DNA from: Microbotryum silenes-acaulis
Lineage: Eukaryota > Basidiomycota > Microbotryomycetes > Microbotryales > Microbotryaceae
Length of the DNA: 64,000 nucleotides
Reading direction: 5' to 3'
Assembly: GCA_003665825.1 (NCBI GenBank)
Contig: QPFY01000009.1
Coordinates: 1,116,001-1,180,000, forward strand
Shown here: positions 1 to 12,700 of the stretch, piece by piece
How the letters are laid out: every line of letters starts with the position of its first letter
How positions within the stretch are numbered: position 1 is the first letter of the stretch
Made by a program: the position numbers and the translations under genes
Notes under the pieces: model-generated
Seen by the model: the letters and a program-made list of their open reading frames with translations, nothing else
What the model was told of the DNA's origin: nothing
The model's database searches: none

Positions 1-3000
1 GGTTTGCTCGCTTCCAAGAATCGAGGGAAGCCGAGAGGATCGAAGGGAGAGGCGCATCGTGGGCCGTCGCACGGAGGGGAACTTGACGGGCATCGGTGGA
101 CTCGATAGGCCCGGTCGAGATGGGATCCACGATCGAATCGCTACCAAGGAGCGAAGAGGAGCAAGTGATTGAATAACCGTAAGGGTACTGCTTGAGGTCG
201 ACAACGAGTTCGGCGACGAGTAGATCATGGGCCGTAGCCGCATACGCCGCATCGAGGGTCGTGGTCGGCGACTTGGATAGGGTTGACGGTGTCCCAGTCC
301 CCGCACCCACTCCGACGCCACCAGCAGCAGACGTAGCAGTCGTCGCGACGCTCCTGAGAGATGAGCGACTCGACTTGCGCGCCAACTCGTGGTGAATCGG
401 CGGCTTGTGCAAGGTCGCAGGGGTAGCAAAGGTGAGCGATGCCGAGCGCGGTAATTTGCTCTCGAGGATCGTACCAACCGGGACGGAAGGCGTCAAGATG
501 TTCTTGACGGCGCTGACCATCTGCGCTTGCTTCTGTGACTTTGGACACACGCGGAACAACGATCTGAAAGAGCCGTCGGAGCTCTCATGGTCGGCGATGA
601 GGACAGTTGTCGTTTGCTGATCCGCGTTGCCGAGCTTCCACACGCACTCCTGATCGCCGTCGTCGTTCAGCGGGCCTTCGATGTGCAAGCCCACATCGGG
701 TGTCCAGAGACGGGGCAAAGGTCCTTTCGTCTTGGCGAGAATCTCGACGGCATTGACCATGCGCACGATGTTGGCGTTCAGGACCGAGTTGAAAGCATGC
801 GGGATCGAGCCAGCATGGTCGACGCAAGAGACGTACGTGCAGCGAGTCGATGGGATCGCCAACAGGCTCGAAGAGTAGGGGTCGAGCGTCTCGAGGATCC
901 ACCCCTCTACGAGGATCTGACCAGAAGGGAGACTGCTGGGGTTGATCTTGCTCTTGTCGAATTGCTCGTCGGGAACGTAGGACGCCGAGGCGCAGAAGAG
1001 AACCTTAGAAGTGCTCAACGCACTCGAAGGCGAAGGGACTCGAACCTGCGAGTTGACCGAAGCGACGTAGAAGATGCGGCCTTTGAACGGGAACGTCGGC
1101 TTGGTAGTGAACGTCGCGGTCGAGGTCCCAAAGCCATATGATGCCAGAGCCGACACCGAATCGACGCGCTCGTCCCACGACTTTCGACATCCGACGGCCG
1201 AGACCACGCTAGCGACTTCATCGGCCGTCAAGCCTTGCAAGATACGGTCGCCGCGATAAACGGAGAACGTGTCCGAGATGCGGGGAATGAGCTTCTTGCG
1301 TACAAATGTGCCGGCTCGTTCAGAGACGATGGCCCATCCAGGTGCCGGGTCCGTCAACTCGGGCCCTTGCTCGGCATGGAACGTTTGGAGCCACGAGAGC
1401 GCCTCGAGAGCGACAGCTGGTGGGTCGAGGCGCGGCTGGAGGGCGGGAGCAGGTACCGCAGCGTCCCCTTCAGTCTGTGCAGTACCGGATCCACTGGCTC
1501 CGCCCGCAACGACCCTATTCTGCGAGAGCGGGGACGGCCCATTGCCTGAGGCGGGGACCGCGCCTCCGCTAGCAACTGCACCCGCCAATGGATCCTCGCT
1601 GAGCGATTCTGTTGGAGTCGGCATAGGCGAGTTGCGACCCACCTGGGACGGAGTTCGAGTATGCTGCAAGTTCCTCGGTCCATGGGTCGAGTATTGATCC
1701 AAAGGGATCGGGCTGGCCTTGACGCGCTTCCTCTTGGCCAGGAGCTTCACTTCATCTTCGGGCAACATCTCAACGTCGACCTTGGTCTTGGCGCCGTTGA
1801 TCGTCACAGAGCCTTTCTCCCTCGCCGCACCCGAGCCACCTGATGTTCCCTTCTTGACGACGACGAGGATCCGATCATCGCCGACCGCAGCCGCGTTATG
1901 CTCGATCGTGATCCACAGTCCACCGCCCGAGGACAGGCGATGCCGAGAGAGGCACGACACCTTGGCGGGAGGCGGGTCGATGACGACATCGATGCTGGAC
2001 GACCATGTATTGATGTCGCAGCGAAGCTCGCATTCGATAGGACCGGCTTCCGACACTGGGGCGGTGCTCATCAAGGTCGAAGCAGAAGTGGGTGCGCCCG
2101 AGAGGTTTGTCGAGGCAGCGGTTGTAGACGTCGCAAAGTCGTCACCGGGCATCAAAAGTGTAGAGGGGGAGATTGCTGCAGCTCGGTACTCGGTCTTGAG
2201 CGACCCCTTGTCATGATCGTACTTGCTCAGCGTCGCCTTGGCGCCCAACAACCTCGTAATAACGGGCGGACCGCCATTCTTGATCGAGAACTCACCGACG
2301 CCGGCCACGGCGTTGAGCATCTGCGTCGGCGTCCACGACTTGTTCGACCAGCCTTTCGGATCGGACTGATCGAGTAAAGTGATCTGGGTCGTTGTCGGAC
2401 TGAGTGCCTCGATCGCCCACCCGTGCAGATCCGTCTGGGTCCTAATCGTCGGCGCCACGACTGCAGGGATGGAAGGGAACAAGGCGTTGTCGTCGGTCGA
2501 GAAGGAAAAGATGTGCACCGACGAAGGTGACTTGTACGCAGTTCGAATCGTGACCGAATCACGAGGTGCCACGGGCCAAGCCGCTTTGGTTTTGAGGTGC
2601 CACAGCGAGCTTAGCTCGCTGACGTCGTCGAGCAGAACCGCATCTTCCAACGTCTTATCCCACTGCATCCTCGCGCCGGGTGTGCAGATGGTCGAAAACA
2701 CGTCCCAAACCCCGACACCGACGAACGTCGCTTCGGCCCGATAGATGGTCAGGGTTGGGTCGATCGAGTTGAGCTGGGTCACGGTCACCCCTCTCGAGTC
2801 GGAGATGTGCCGCCATTTTGCCTCGGGCTCTTGCAGCAGCGAAGTAAAGTAAATGTAGTTCCTTCGAAGGAGCGAGTTGATCTCGCTTGCGGCGGTCGGG
2901 GGCGCAGGTAAGCTCCTCCTAGACATGGGCGCCTTGTTCACGTCGACGCTCGAGGTAGTGGGAGATTCGGCGACATTTGACGCGGTGGTTTGACTAAGGG

Positions 3001-4557
3001 CCGTGATGCTGCTCGCCGCATCGACATCGGTCGTATCCAAGAGCGCTCGAACAAAGTGCGACGGGTCCCTCGGCTCGATTTTCGTGATCGTCACAGCTTC
3101 GCCGTTGACCTTGATCACCTTGCCTCCGGCGAGTCTCTGGATCGCCACCGTCACACGCACGAGTTGTTCGGGTTTGCTCAACTTGGCATGCGACAACCTC
3201 AACGTCATTCGATCCGCCTCGCTGGCTCTAGTCTCGACGGTCGAGGTCCATGTGGTGTCGACTTGTTCACCCACCGCCGTCGGCGTGACACGCACATCCC
3301 ATCCCTCTCCAATCGCCAACGATACCTCGACGGCGCGCTCGAGTCGCCGTCTCTCTTTGCGACGAGCTAGTTCGTCAAGACCGATTTCACCTCCGCTTGA
3401 GGTTTCGTCCTCGTCATCGGCGACGATGGAGTACTCGATCGTGCGCGTCTCTTGCCCCCCATCATATATCGCGCTCGACAACTCGAGCCCACGACCGTAC
3501 GACACGACCAGCGGAATCTGGGATCCTTTCTCGCGGACAAAGTCACCCAGACCAGCGAGGAGTTGAGCGACTTGTTGATGATGAGTTGCAAAAATTGCAC
3601 CTTTGAGAGACCACTGCCAGAATAAACTGATGCGTAGCTTCGCCGGGCCCGTCGGGTTCAACGAAAGCAAGGTCGAAGGCGAGGTCGGGGAAGTCGACAG
3701 AGCTGATGTCAACGAAGCGGTCGCCCCAGGCTGCGGCGATGTCGGTTGAACGATCTGGATACACCACGCGAGCAGATGCACATGTGATCGTACATAGGGT
3801 GGGGCCGGTCGGAGGAAGGCCGGCTCTTCGGTCGATCGAGGCAGCGACGTCGAGATGTCAATCAGGGTCGTTGGATCCGAAAAGGTTTGTGAAATTGTGA
3901 TGGTGTCTCGGGGGCTGTGCACGTGACGTGTGAACACGTCAGCTACCACAATTTGAGCTCGAGATCACACTAGAACTCACCTCGCCGGCCATCCCAGTCT
4001 GTAGTCCGTCTTGCAAATCCTCGTCTGAGGGTCGAGTAGCTCAATCGTGTGAGCGTGCTCGACCATCTTGTCCCCTGCGCGCAACCACGCCTTGCTGATG
4101 GGTCAGTGTACGATTCTTCTCGAGTCTAGGCATCCCATCACGTACAGCTACTCCGGACTTCGGGCGTCTGCAATACGGCTTTGAACGAACTGAGGTCAAC
4201 GCCGTCGGCAACGTTGATCTCGGTGATGGCCCTGACGACATCGGCGCCTTTGGCCGTCCTACGATGCACGCGCACATTGCCCAATTCGACCGATCCTATC
4301 CCGTTCAACAGTTCCTTGGCCTTGCCTTTCCCTTTGGCGACGGAGCCGTTCAGACCCGAGGACGTGGCCGAGTCCAACGAGGTGGAGGTGGAGGAGGCGG
4401 ATGTTGAGGCATGGGAGAGCTGTAGCGGTTTCCAAGAACGCGAAGAGGAGGATGCGAGCAGAGAACGAAAGTGGGATAAAGCTGCATCGAGGGAGGCTTG
4501 GTAGCGGGCATTGGTGCTGTTGTTGATCGAGAGAGTGGGCGAGAGGTCAGCGCTCAT
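1..4557 (-). CDS. Triple START-domain lipid-binding protein (C-terminus beyond left edge)
   Basis: Spliced reading of three exons, 4142-4557, 3981-4094 and 1-3914, stays open to the window edge (at least 1481 residues, so the C-terminus is missing). Three START-like domains are visible. The first, about residues 30-370, has WPASPRD across the second intron. The second, about 520-745, has AAWPVAPRDSV. The third, about 1000-1240, has the RCTYVSCVDHAG-type strand seen late in START domains. Linkers are Ser/Thr/Ala/Pro-rich. START domains bind sterols, phospholipids or ceramides in a hydrophobic cavity; the ligand cannot be read here. No membrane segment or signal peptide is seen. The start MSADLSPTLS was chosen; an in-frame ATG lies 33 bases upstream at 4590. 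Intron 1 uses a weaker GTGATG donor because the better GTACGT just upstream breaks the frame. The 5' region is shared with a divergent gene at 5500. Confidence 0.8.
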
Positions 4558-5499
4558 GAACCAGCATTCTAGGATGGCGAGCACCGTCATTCAGGCACGG
4601 TCCGAGGAGGTCGAGCACGCGGTGTGGGGTGCGACATGCAGGTGTCAAAGGCATGTGAGATCCCAATGGCATGTGAGATCCATGTGAGATCTCAATGGCA
4701 GCTCGACTGCATGCAGCACAGACCCTCGAGTCGGAGGGGCAAGCCGTCGAAAGGCGGGCATACGGGTGGGTCCCGCCGGACCCAGTCGCCCAAATCGCCG
4801 ACTTGCTAGTGTCGAGCGTCGCAGGGTGATCCATCTCCAGACGGGAAGACGGTCATCCGATGTGCGCCCTGTAGGTCGTAGGTCGGAGTCGGTCGGGGTC
4901 CGAGTTGGAGTTGGTGCGACGTCGTACGAGACTTGGTCGGACCCGGTTGCGCGGTACGACCGCTGACGAGGAGGGGGACAAAGCCAAAGCAGCCGACTGA
5001 AAGGAGCAACTGACCTTGCTGTCGTCTCGGCCATGATCACCAAGCTGTTGCACTCAGAATGTTGCCGAACGGTGTCACCCAAGCGGGGGTGGAAGGGGAG
5101 CAGAGCGTCGTACCGCAACCGTGCGCCGATCTCGGATGTGGGGAGGACGGAGAGGAGACGTCGTGCGACTGTTGACCACAAAGCCTCATTCAGCCGAGAC
5201 TCGCGAGTTCTTTTTCGGATATATGCGGCGGGGTAAATTCGAGCACGTGTGCAAGAACAAACAAAAACAGAAACAGGGCTCTTTTACGAAAAACTTTTCT
5301 GCACATCATAAATCGTCCTGAAACATTTCGAATAGCGTTCACCCGCTCTCTGACTCGGAGTCGACCGGCTCGGACGCGAGACTGCAACCGCCGATGACCG
5401 ACGTCCGACCCGATCGTCATTCGCCATCGCAGCCGGTCCTTTCTCGAAAACACTCCTTTCCTCGCCCCCACATCGCCCAACCCCCACCACCGACCCAAC
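4558..5499. promoter_or_regulatory. Divergent intergenic region with short direct repeats
   Basis: This 942-bp region separates the START-protein gene (leftward) from the gene starting at 5500 (rightward) and should hold both promoters. It contains three copies of ATGTGAGATC at 4653, 4671 and 4682, two of them followed by a CAATGGC-like box. No convincing coding sequence or RNA gene was seen. Promoter function is inferred from position only. Confidence 0.4.
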
Positions 5500-6304
5500 A
5501 TGCTGGCCCTACCACGAGCGACCCCTTCCCTTCGCCACGTCCCTCGATCCACCCCCTCCATCTCCCAGTCCCAGCTCTGGCATCGTCGTCATTCCTCCTC
5601 CACATCTTCAGCATGCTCAAGCCTCGAATCCCCCTCCTACCCAGGCTTGTACTACCACCCCCTACCCTCCCCCTCAGCTCCATCCTACACCCTTTCCTTC
5701 CTCCCCACTCCAGCTCCATCCCTCACTTTCTCTCCCACAACAATAGGCACTCTACGCACCACCACCACCACCTCTTTGAAGAGCCACGAGCTACTACCCG
5801 ACCCAACTCCCAGACAATTCAAGGACAACCCCGAATTCTCGCAGGTGTTGCAGGAGATTATAAAAGAGGTGATTGTGAAAAGGGGGAACAAGGTATTGGA
5901 GACGATGGCCAAGACGAGGCCCGAAGATGGTTGGATCGTGAGTTTCTTCTATCAAGCAGGGCTGACAAGAGGAGATCGATCAGCGATTCGGGGCATGCGA
6001 AACTTAAGACGCGAATAATCGCGAACTGATCAATTGTGTGCTACGCTTCACATAGCATATCACGGACCAACGAACCCAATTCGACGTACTCAGTCGAGTC
6101 CCCGATCCATCGGACATCATCGCCTCCCTCCTCGTCCAAAACGGTGAGATCATCCGCGAGTCGTACCAGCCTTCGGGGACGCATCGATTGGTCACAATCG
6201 ATGGGATGATGAAACTTGAGCAGGAGTTGTTTGAGGCGGTGAAAGAGAAGCTGGGGAGGGTGAGGGCCGTGGAGGAAGAGATTGCGAGGGAGGCTCAGAA
6301 GTAG
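5500..6304 (+). CDS. Conserved-looking small protein, probably mitochondrial
   Basis: Two exons, 5500-5937 and 6056-6304, joined over a GTGAGT...CATAG intron, give 228 residues. The first 40 residues are rich in Arg, Ser and Pro with no acidic residue (MLALPRATPSLRHVPRS...), like a mitochondrial presequence. Residues 60-105 are Pro/Ser/Thr-rich. The C-terminal half is compact and probably folded, with a helix-like stretch around QVLQEIIKEVIVKRGN, then TRPEDGWIHITDQR across the splice, and a charged helical tail ending in AREAQK. I do not recognise the family. The reading of the second exon agrees with a globular end (SYQPSGTHRLVTIDG), which supports the splice. It is transcribed divergently from the START-protein gene and convergently with BRF1. 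Confidence 0.65.
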
Positions 6305-6627
6305 AAAGAATATATCCGCGGATAGATGTTTGAAAAACTCAGCATTTGCACCCGGTGATCATCGAGGCGCGATCAGGAGCTCAGGATTGATTTAGAAACA
6401 GATGAGAATTCGTCGCACCGAAAGCACAGCACTTTTATCCCTTTTTGATCCCACTTGGTGTCCCCACATGTTCACGTGGTCGGAAGAGATAAAGGTCAGA
6501 TTGCCATTATTGTACATCAAACACTACCGTCAAGCAAAGCCACTACTCGAAAACCAATAGAAGAAAAGCGCAAAACCCAAGACCAATTGGAACCCGAACA
6601 GAAGAACGAACTGCCCCATGCCCCACC
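6305..6627. other. Convergent 3' intergenic region
   Basis: This 323-bp gap lies between the stop of the small mitochondrial-type gene and the stop of BRF1. It is relatively AT-rich and should hold both 3' ends. No further gene is seen. Confidence 0.4.
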
Positions 6628-9084
6628 TCAGGCCCATTCATCCGCGAACCCGTCATCCTCACCCAGCGTAGCGCCAAGCTGCTTGCGCCAATCATCCGCA
6701 TCCGCATCCTCTTCCACAGCTTCCTCCTCAGGCTCAGGTTCGATTGCCCTAGGCGTGACCGGGACCGAACCTGCACGACTTGAAGCGGGCGTGCCTCGCC
6801 TCGACGAGAACGTCGGTGCGGGCGTGAGGATCGGCGTTCCTTTCCTATACGCTGTAGGAGTAATCCCCCTCTGCGTTTTGGCGGGACCATGACGTTGACC
6901 AAACAAGATCCCATCGTCGTCGTCATCGTCCCTTCGATCGTCCCCACCGACGGACGAAGCTGCATCATCATCGTCCCTTTCGAACAAGGCATCGACAGCA
7001 GCATAGTTGATTTTCTTGGAGAACCTCTTCTTGGTCAAGAGTTGCTTCGTCGCTTCAGCCGCGTTGGCTCCCGTGGCAGTCGCTGAGTCCCTCGGACGGT
7101 TCCGCTTGCGTACCCTTCGCGCTTGGGCAGGTTTGATTTCCCCGTCCGGACCCGTTTGTCGATCCGCCAAAGCTTGGAGGTAGTCCTTGTTCATCTGCAT
7201 CCAGAGCCGTGATTTGGCCTGAACTTCTTCCTCCGTGAGGATAAAGGCGTCCAATTCGTCTTCGTCTAAATCATCGAGTCGATCCGATCCACCGCGATTT
7301 CCACCGTGGCTGAGGTTCGTCATCGCCGAAGCGGCTTCGAGTCGTTTTGCCTCAACCTTGTCCAGTTCGTCCGTCAACGCGACGCCGGCTCTGGAACCTA
7401 GGGTCGTTGACAGTTCGGCCATGATAGCTTCGTCGAGATCGGCGTTGTCTTCGAGAAGTGGGTTCGGTTCTGCTTCTTTCTGTGCTTCTTCCTCTTCTTC
7501 ATCGGCGTCCTTGTCGGATTGATCCTCGTCGTCGCTCTCCTCGGGGTTGAACAAGCGGCGTCGCTTCCCGAGCGCCTTACTTGAGGGTACCGCGGGTGGA
7601 GGCATGAGCTCCGCCGCATGCGAAGCGGTAGGTTCTTTGGACGGAGACCGTGACTTTCCTCCCCCCGGCTCGTCATCTTCTTCGTCCGCCTCCTCCTCAT
7701 CGCACTCCTCATCGCCGCCGCCACGCTTCCGTCGCTCCCGATCCCTTTCACCCCCTTCATCAATCCTCTTCGCCAACTCCTCGAATGCCTCCTGCCCATC
7801 CTCCTCTTCCCCCAACTCCGTCGTCTCCCTCCTCTTTCTCTCCTTTTCCCTCATCTCTTTCTCCTTCTTCAAACTCATCAAGAAAGCCGGTGGATCGGCC
7901 GTCTCGTCCAACCACAAGGTTCTAAAATCAGCGACCGTCAAAGCACCGGAGGGAGTATCCCTGAATTCGTCTAAACGTTTCTTGAGCGTCGTATCCGCGA
8001 TCTTGACCACTTGAACGACTTCGGCTACCGACCGACGAAAATTATTCATCCTCGCAGCGAGCAAAAGACAGGCTCCACAAACGCCCGCCGGTCGTCGACC
8101 GATATGCATCCAATCCCTCCCCATGCGAGCGACGAGACGTACGGCATCTTGAGCCACTTTTTGCGTTTCCTCTCCGAATTCGAGAAGAGCAGCGAAGCGG
8201 GTGATGTACAGTGAGGGATCGACGGTAGGGAGTTGGAGTTGGAGTTCTTTGATGAGTTTGAGGTAGGTCGAGCCGAGGACGAAGACGTTAATCTGCTCCA
8301 AACAGAGAGAGACGAGAATTAGTACGCAACAAAAAAAGTTAGCTAAAGTGAGGGGTTCTCTGCTCACCTCGAGCATGTCCGAAAAATCAATAAGCATATG
8401 ACTGGTCTTGTCCATACGGCAAGCGCAATAGAGGCACGCCGCGACAACGTATTGGGTCCTTCGACCTTGCACGAAGTTGAGGTTCACGGCCAGGTTGAAG
8501 TAACGCTGTCCGGCATCGGCGAGACGTTCGGGGATGTGGAGGGCGATGGCTAGGGCTTGGATGCGGCGTCGACCTGCATTGCATGTTGTAGCAAGAGAAA
8601 AACGTCACGTGAGGGGAGGAACTTTTTGAATCGACTTGGCTCAGGACGGGACGTACCATTGATCATGGTCTGTTCACGCGACTCTTGTCGTCCACCGGCA
8701 TTCCTATATCCCGCTGGTGCCCTTGCTCGAGCTACATAGACATGCGGGAGAACAGCAGTTTGGTCAGCCTGAGCCCAAATGCTTTCGAGCGTGAGAGCGG
8801 GCACTGACTTTGATCTGCGCCGACATAACTTCCTTGTACGATCGCGGCACCTCCTCCGGTCTCGCCGAATGTAATCTCGGAAACGATGGCATTCTCTTCC
8901 AAGACCTGTTTGAAAGACGTAGGTCAGGTTTCTTGTACAGACAGCAGGTGGACGCCCGCCCCGGGGATGATCGCGTGGCCGGCGGAGAAGAGATGGCCAA
9001 ACCTACGGTTCCACATCGCGTGCATACAGTCCTCGCACCATCGACTTCGAGCAAAGTATCTTTCCCACACGAGTAGCACGACAT
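6628..9084 (-). CDS. BRF1: TFIIIB subunit BRF1 (TFIIB-related factor, RNA polymerase III)
   Basis: Five exons (9007-9084, 8809-8905, 8657-8731, 8368-8573, 6628-8292) encode 706 residues. The N-terminus is a zinc ribbon, CYSCG...CTRCGT, continued over intron 1 by VLEENAIVSEITFGE, a BRF1 signature. GGGAAIVQGSYVGA and RESREQTMING follow. Two cyclin-like folds come next: the first around RRRIQALAIALHIPERLAD and QYVVAACLYCACR, the second around RRPAGVCGACLLLAARMN. The long acidic C-terminal half (from about residue 270) carries the BRF1 homology block near FSKKINYAAVDALFE that contacts TBP and BDP1 in the family. BRF1 recruits Pol III to tRNA and 5S genes in the nucleus. All splice sites keep frame. 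Its 5' end faces the STN1-like gene across 705 bp. Confidence 0.95.
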
Positions 9085-9789
9085 GATGCTTCGGCGAGCT
9101 CCGGCGCAGGATTTTGTGGCTTGGCGGCTGCTTGTTGATCGCGGCGGCGGGGCTAGCAGCAGCGATTAATTAGTACGGATCGGGCACGTGATCTTGGCTT
9201 GCCTGCCTGCGGTCTCCCAAATCAAGTCAAGGCGGAGGTGTGAATGGGGGGGGGGGGGGGGGGGGGTATACGCCAGTGGCAAGGCTTTGAGAGGGCGACC
9301 CGGGTGGCGAGAGGATCGCAGTCTGCAGCGCTGTTTGCGACCGAAAGGCGGGGATAGTCTGATGGAGCGAGGTCGGCTCGGGGAGGGTGGCCAACGTGCG
9401 AAGGGGATCCGCGGAGGCAAGAGCGACGGAGGCCAGGTCGGTCCCGGCAGGTCCCGGCGAGGCGCGCGAGCTTTCGAAATTGCCATTAGCAAAGGCTAGA
9501 GGTGGTCTCCAAATCGCCAACTGTATAATACTCCGCCGTCGGCCATCTCGACGAAGGTGCTGCTGGCCTCCTCTTCACTTGTTCCTTATTTCCTGTTTCG
9601 GCACCGCTTACCATCCCCATCGACCTTGTCAACATCGCAATGCCTACTTGTCTCTCGATACTGTCCTAAGTGGATCGATACTTTGCTTGTCCCACGTCAC
9701 CCTTTAAGCTAGGTCGACTGCAGCGCGTGTTGAACGATTCGACTCCTATTGATCATCGCGCATCAGGAGGCTTCGGTGACACCATCACC
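9085..9789. promoter_or_regulatory. Divergent promoter region of BRF1 and the STN1-like gene
   Basis: The 705-bp region between the two divergent starts contains a 21-base G run (9246-9266) and a palindromic CACGTG E-box at 9184-9189, about 100 bp upstream of the BRF1 start. CACGTG is bound by basic-helix-loop-helix factors in fungi; use here is inferred. Weak open frames in it look non-coding. Confidence 0.4.
9184..9189. promoter_or_regulatory. CACGTG E-box upstream of BRF1
   Basis: Perfect palindromic CACGTG 95 bp upstream of the BRF1 ATG. Such sites bind bHLH factors of the Cbf1/Pho4/USF type. Only the motif and its position are seen; function is inference. Confidence 0.3.
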
Positions 9790-12700
9790 ATGAGCAGCAG
9801 CTTTGACCCACCTCCGATCGAAATATACACCCAACGAGCATACGTATACCAAGATCCGCCTCCACCACAGCGTCAACATGTGGCGCACACGACACAGCTT
9901 GAGCGAGGATTGACATCATCCTCCTCCTTCGCGGCGGCGTCGTCGCACGCGCCTTCCAGTCGACCGGCAAAGTCCGTCGTGCGGCCGTCGTCCTCCTCGT
10001 CGCCACCTCCTGAGCGACCACGCAACCAAAAAGTGAAAGCCGGACCGACTTCTGGAAAGGCAACCTCGAGCAGGCATCCAGCCTCGTCTCAAAGCACACG
10101 TCGTCCCATCCCTTCGTCGTCGTCGTCGTCGTCAGCATCGTCCAGTGTGTCGATGGTGGCCTCATTGCCGAGCTCTTCTCGCTTGTCCGCTCCCTCGTCG
10201 ACAGCTACCCAGCGCAAAAGGTCAAGATTCCAGCCGGGTGATGGATTCGCCATGGACTTTGGCCAACGTCGGACCACGTCTTGTCTGCTCCCGCCCCCGT
10301 CGCTCCCTCCAGCTTCATCGTCGTCGATATTTACATCCGAGCAGCCCATCGCGTCGACGAGTCGGATCATAGCACCGCCCAGGTCTCCTCAGATACAGAC
10401 GATGGATCGAACAACCACCCCGACTCGTCCCCAAGCGGTGGACGGGGAACCGTCACCATTATCAACTCCACGAGCTTCTCAATACCCGCCGCAATCGACA
10501 ATACCCCAGCCATCATCCGCACCTCCTACGAAACCACCAGTAGAGGTCATCTTCCTCTCTTCGTCACCTGAACCCAGTCCATCCAGCACGGGTACGATCC
10601 TTTCATTATCTACACCTCGTACTAAACCAGCTCCCGCACTCGATCCCTCCGTATACGCCAAGCTTGCCTCACTCGACAAAGATCTCATCTCCGATCCTCA
10701 CCTCGCTCCTTCCATCCTCTTCCAATGCGAAGTCGTGAACCATGGTCCGGCGACGTACGAACAAAGGGACGAAGCAGGACGTAAAATTCTCAAACGCACT
10801 CGCAGAGGTCGGCGGCAGGAAGACGATTGCTGGCCTCGGAGGGAAGGTCCGACAAGACCTTGGGTCTCACCGAGTTGGATCGACGATCACGTCAATGTCG
10901 ATAAGCTCAAGCGGAGGATCGAGGAGAAGGAACATTTTGTCGCGAATGTCAAGATCAAGGATGTCGTGGATGAGACGAGTGTTCAAGGGATGAGCGAACT
11001 CCTTGTTGACGGGGTCGAGATGTGCATCCTGGGCAAGGAGTTTCCGCTCAAGAGGGTCGTCGTGGTGGGGACCATTGTGGGGGATGATTGGAAGAATGAG
11101 AAACTTGTCTACTACGGTGAGTTCTCGAGACCTTCGTTGGTAGCAGCTTCTCATCTGCTGCTTTGCTGCTTTCATAGTCGATGACGGCACGGGCGTCGTC
11201 GCTTGCGTTTGTACGACCCAAGAAGGACCACCGCAGATCGCATTGACCAGGGAGACTCACCAGGAATACCTAGCCTCCCCAATGAAGCAAGCTCGAAAAC
11301 GCAAACTTTTGGACGCTTTACCCGAGGACGAGATTGATGCAACGTTCGAACTCGGCACACTCGTTAGAGTGCTGGCGAGGGTGGAAAAAGCGAGCCTGGC
11401 TTATGCCGGGAGGAGATATCTGAGCGTCATCAAGATGGGTGGGTCAACTGTAAATGAGCGGGCGTTCGAAGTCTTCATGCTCATCTTTATATGCGACGGC
11501 TGCTCACAGAGTTCCTCAAAGACCCCAACGCATTCATCACGCACCAACTGCTCGTCCACGAACTGCACGAACAAGTCTACTCGCGACCCTTCAACCTCGC
11601 ACTCCGATTCGAAGAGATTCACCAAACCGACCTCTCCCTCGCCGAGACCACGAGCGATGCGTTATCGACACCTCCTTCAACGCCGAAAAAATATCGCCTT
11701 CCTCGAGCTTCAAAGTTATTACCGGAAGATTTGACGCCTTCGACTTTTGCGCATTACATAAAGTTTCATTTGAAGAGACACTTTGTCGAACTTGGGACTC
11801 GGACATCTGAGGATGAGGATGACAACTTTTGTGCGGCGAATTTTGGAGAGGTGCCTTCGGATCCCGAGATTCCTATCGAGTTCACGTTGGACGAGTTGAA
11901 GCGAGATCGGGATTTGATCAAATTCGCGACGAGGATGGTCAGGATTCAACATATGGAGATGAAGAGGGTTAGGATGATCAAGCAGGAGAGGATACTGAAG
12001 GGGAATAAGAAGACGGCTTGGGTGGAGAAGGCGAGGTGGTACGAGGATGGGGTCACGCTGTTGGCTCCTCCTGGCAGTCGGGGAGGATCGGCGTGGTTCT
12101 TGAATGCTGGGTTGAAGGAGGGGATGGTTGGGAGTGGGAAGAGCTCGAGGAGATCGAAGCGCGAGCCCCAAGAGACCGAGGCCATGCTGGACGGGGAAAG
12201 GTTGGACAAGGCCATCAACTCGGCCTTTACGGCGGCGCTGATTCGGTTGAGGCAGCAAGGCGAGATCATCCTCACGCCCGAGCAAGAGGATCCGGACGCC
12301 CTCGCACGATTACTCGATCCTGAACCTGAACCCGAGCCGATCCCAGAGGATCTACCGGACCAACCTCAGTGGGAGAGACCAGGCAAGAAGAGCCCATTGA
12401 AACGAACAAAGGCACGGGATCCTTTGGCACTCGAAGGTTTCACCTCGCCCGAGCCGTCTCCGTCCCAAGCGCAAGAAGCAAGTCCCAGTCCGCTCGGCGA
12501 GCATCGAGCAAACAAAGGCAACCACGAAAACAACGATGAACGATTCGTCATGACATTCGGTACCCCCGAGAAAGACGAGGAGGCATGCCCATATTGGAAA
12601 GCTCGTGTAACGGTCCCATCTCTCATTCAAACTCCTCCACGCAAGTCACACTCTTGGCTCTCCCCACCCTCTCGTCGCGTTCAAACATACCAACTCGTCA

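Noticed and set aside
1020..1050. B-box-like sequence resembling a tRNA T-arm (GGTTCGAGTCCC on the minus strand)
   Set aside because: The arm does not form a 5-bp stem, no acceptor or D-arm fits around it, and it lies inside the START-protein coding sequence.
9246..9266. 21-base G run as a possible G-quadruplex regulator
   Set aside because: A single homopolymer with no spacing of G tracts; length is unreliable and it is equally explained by slippage.
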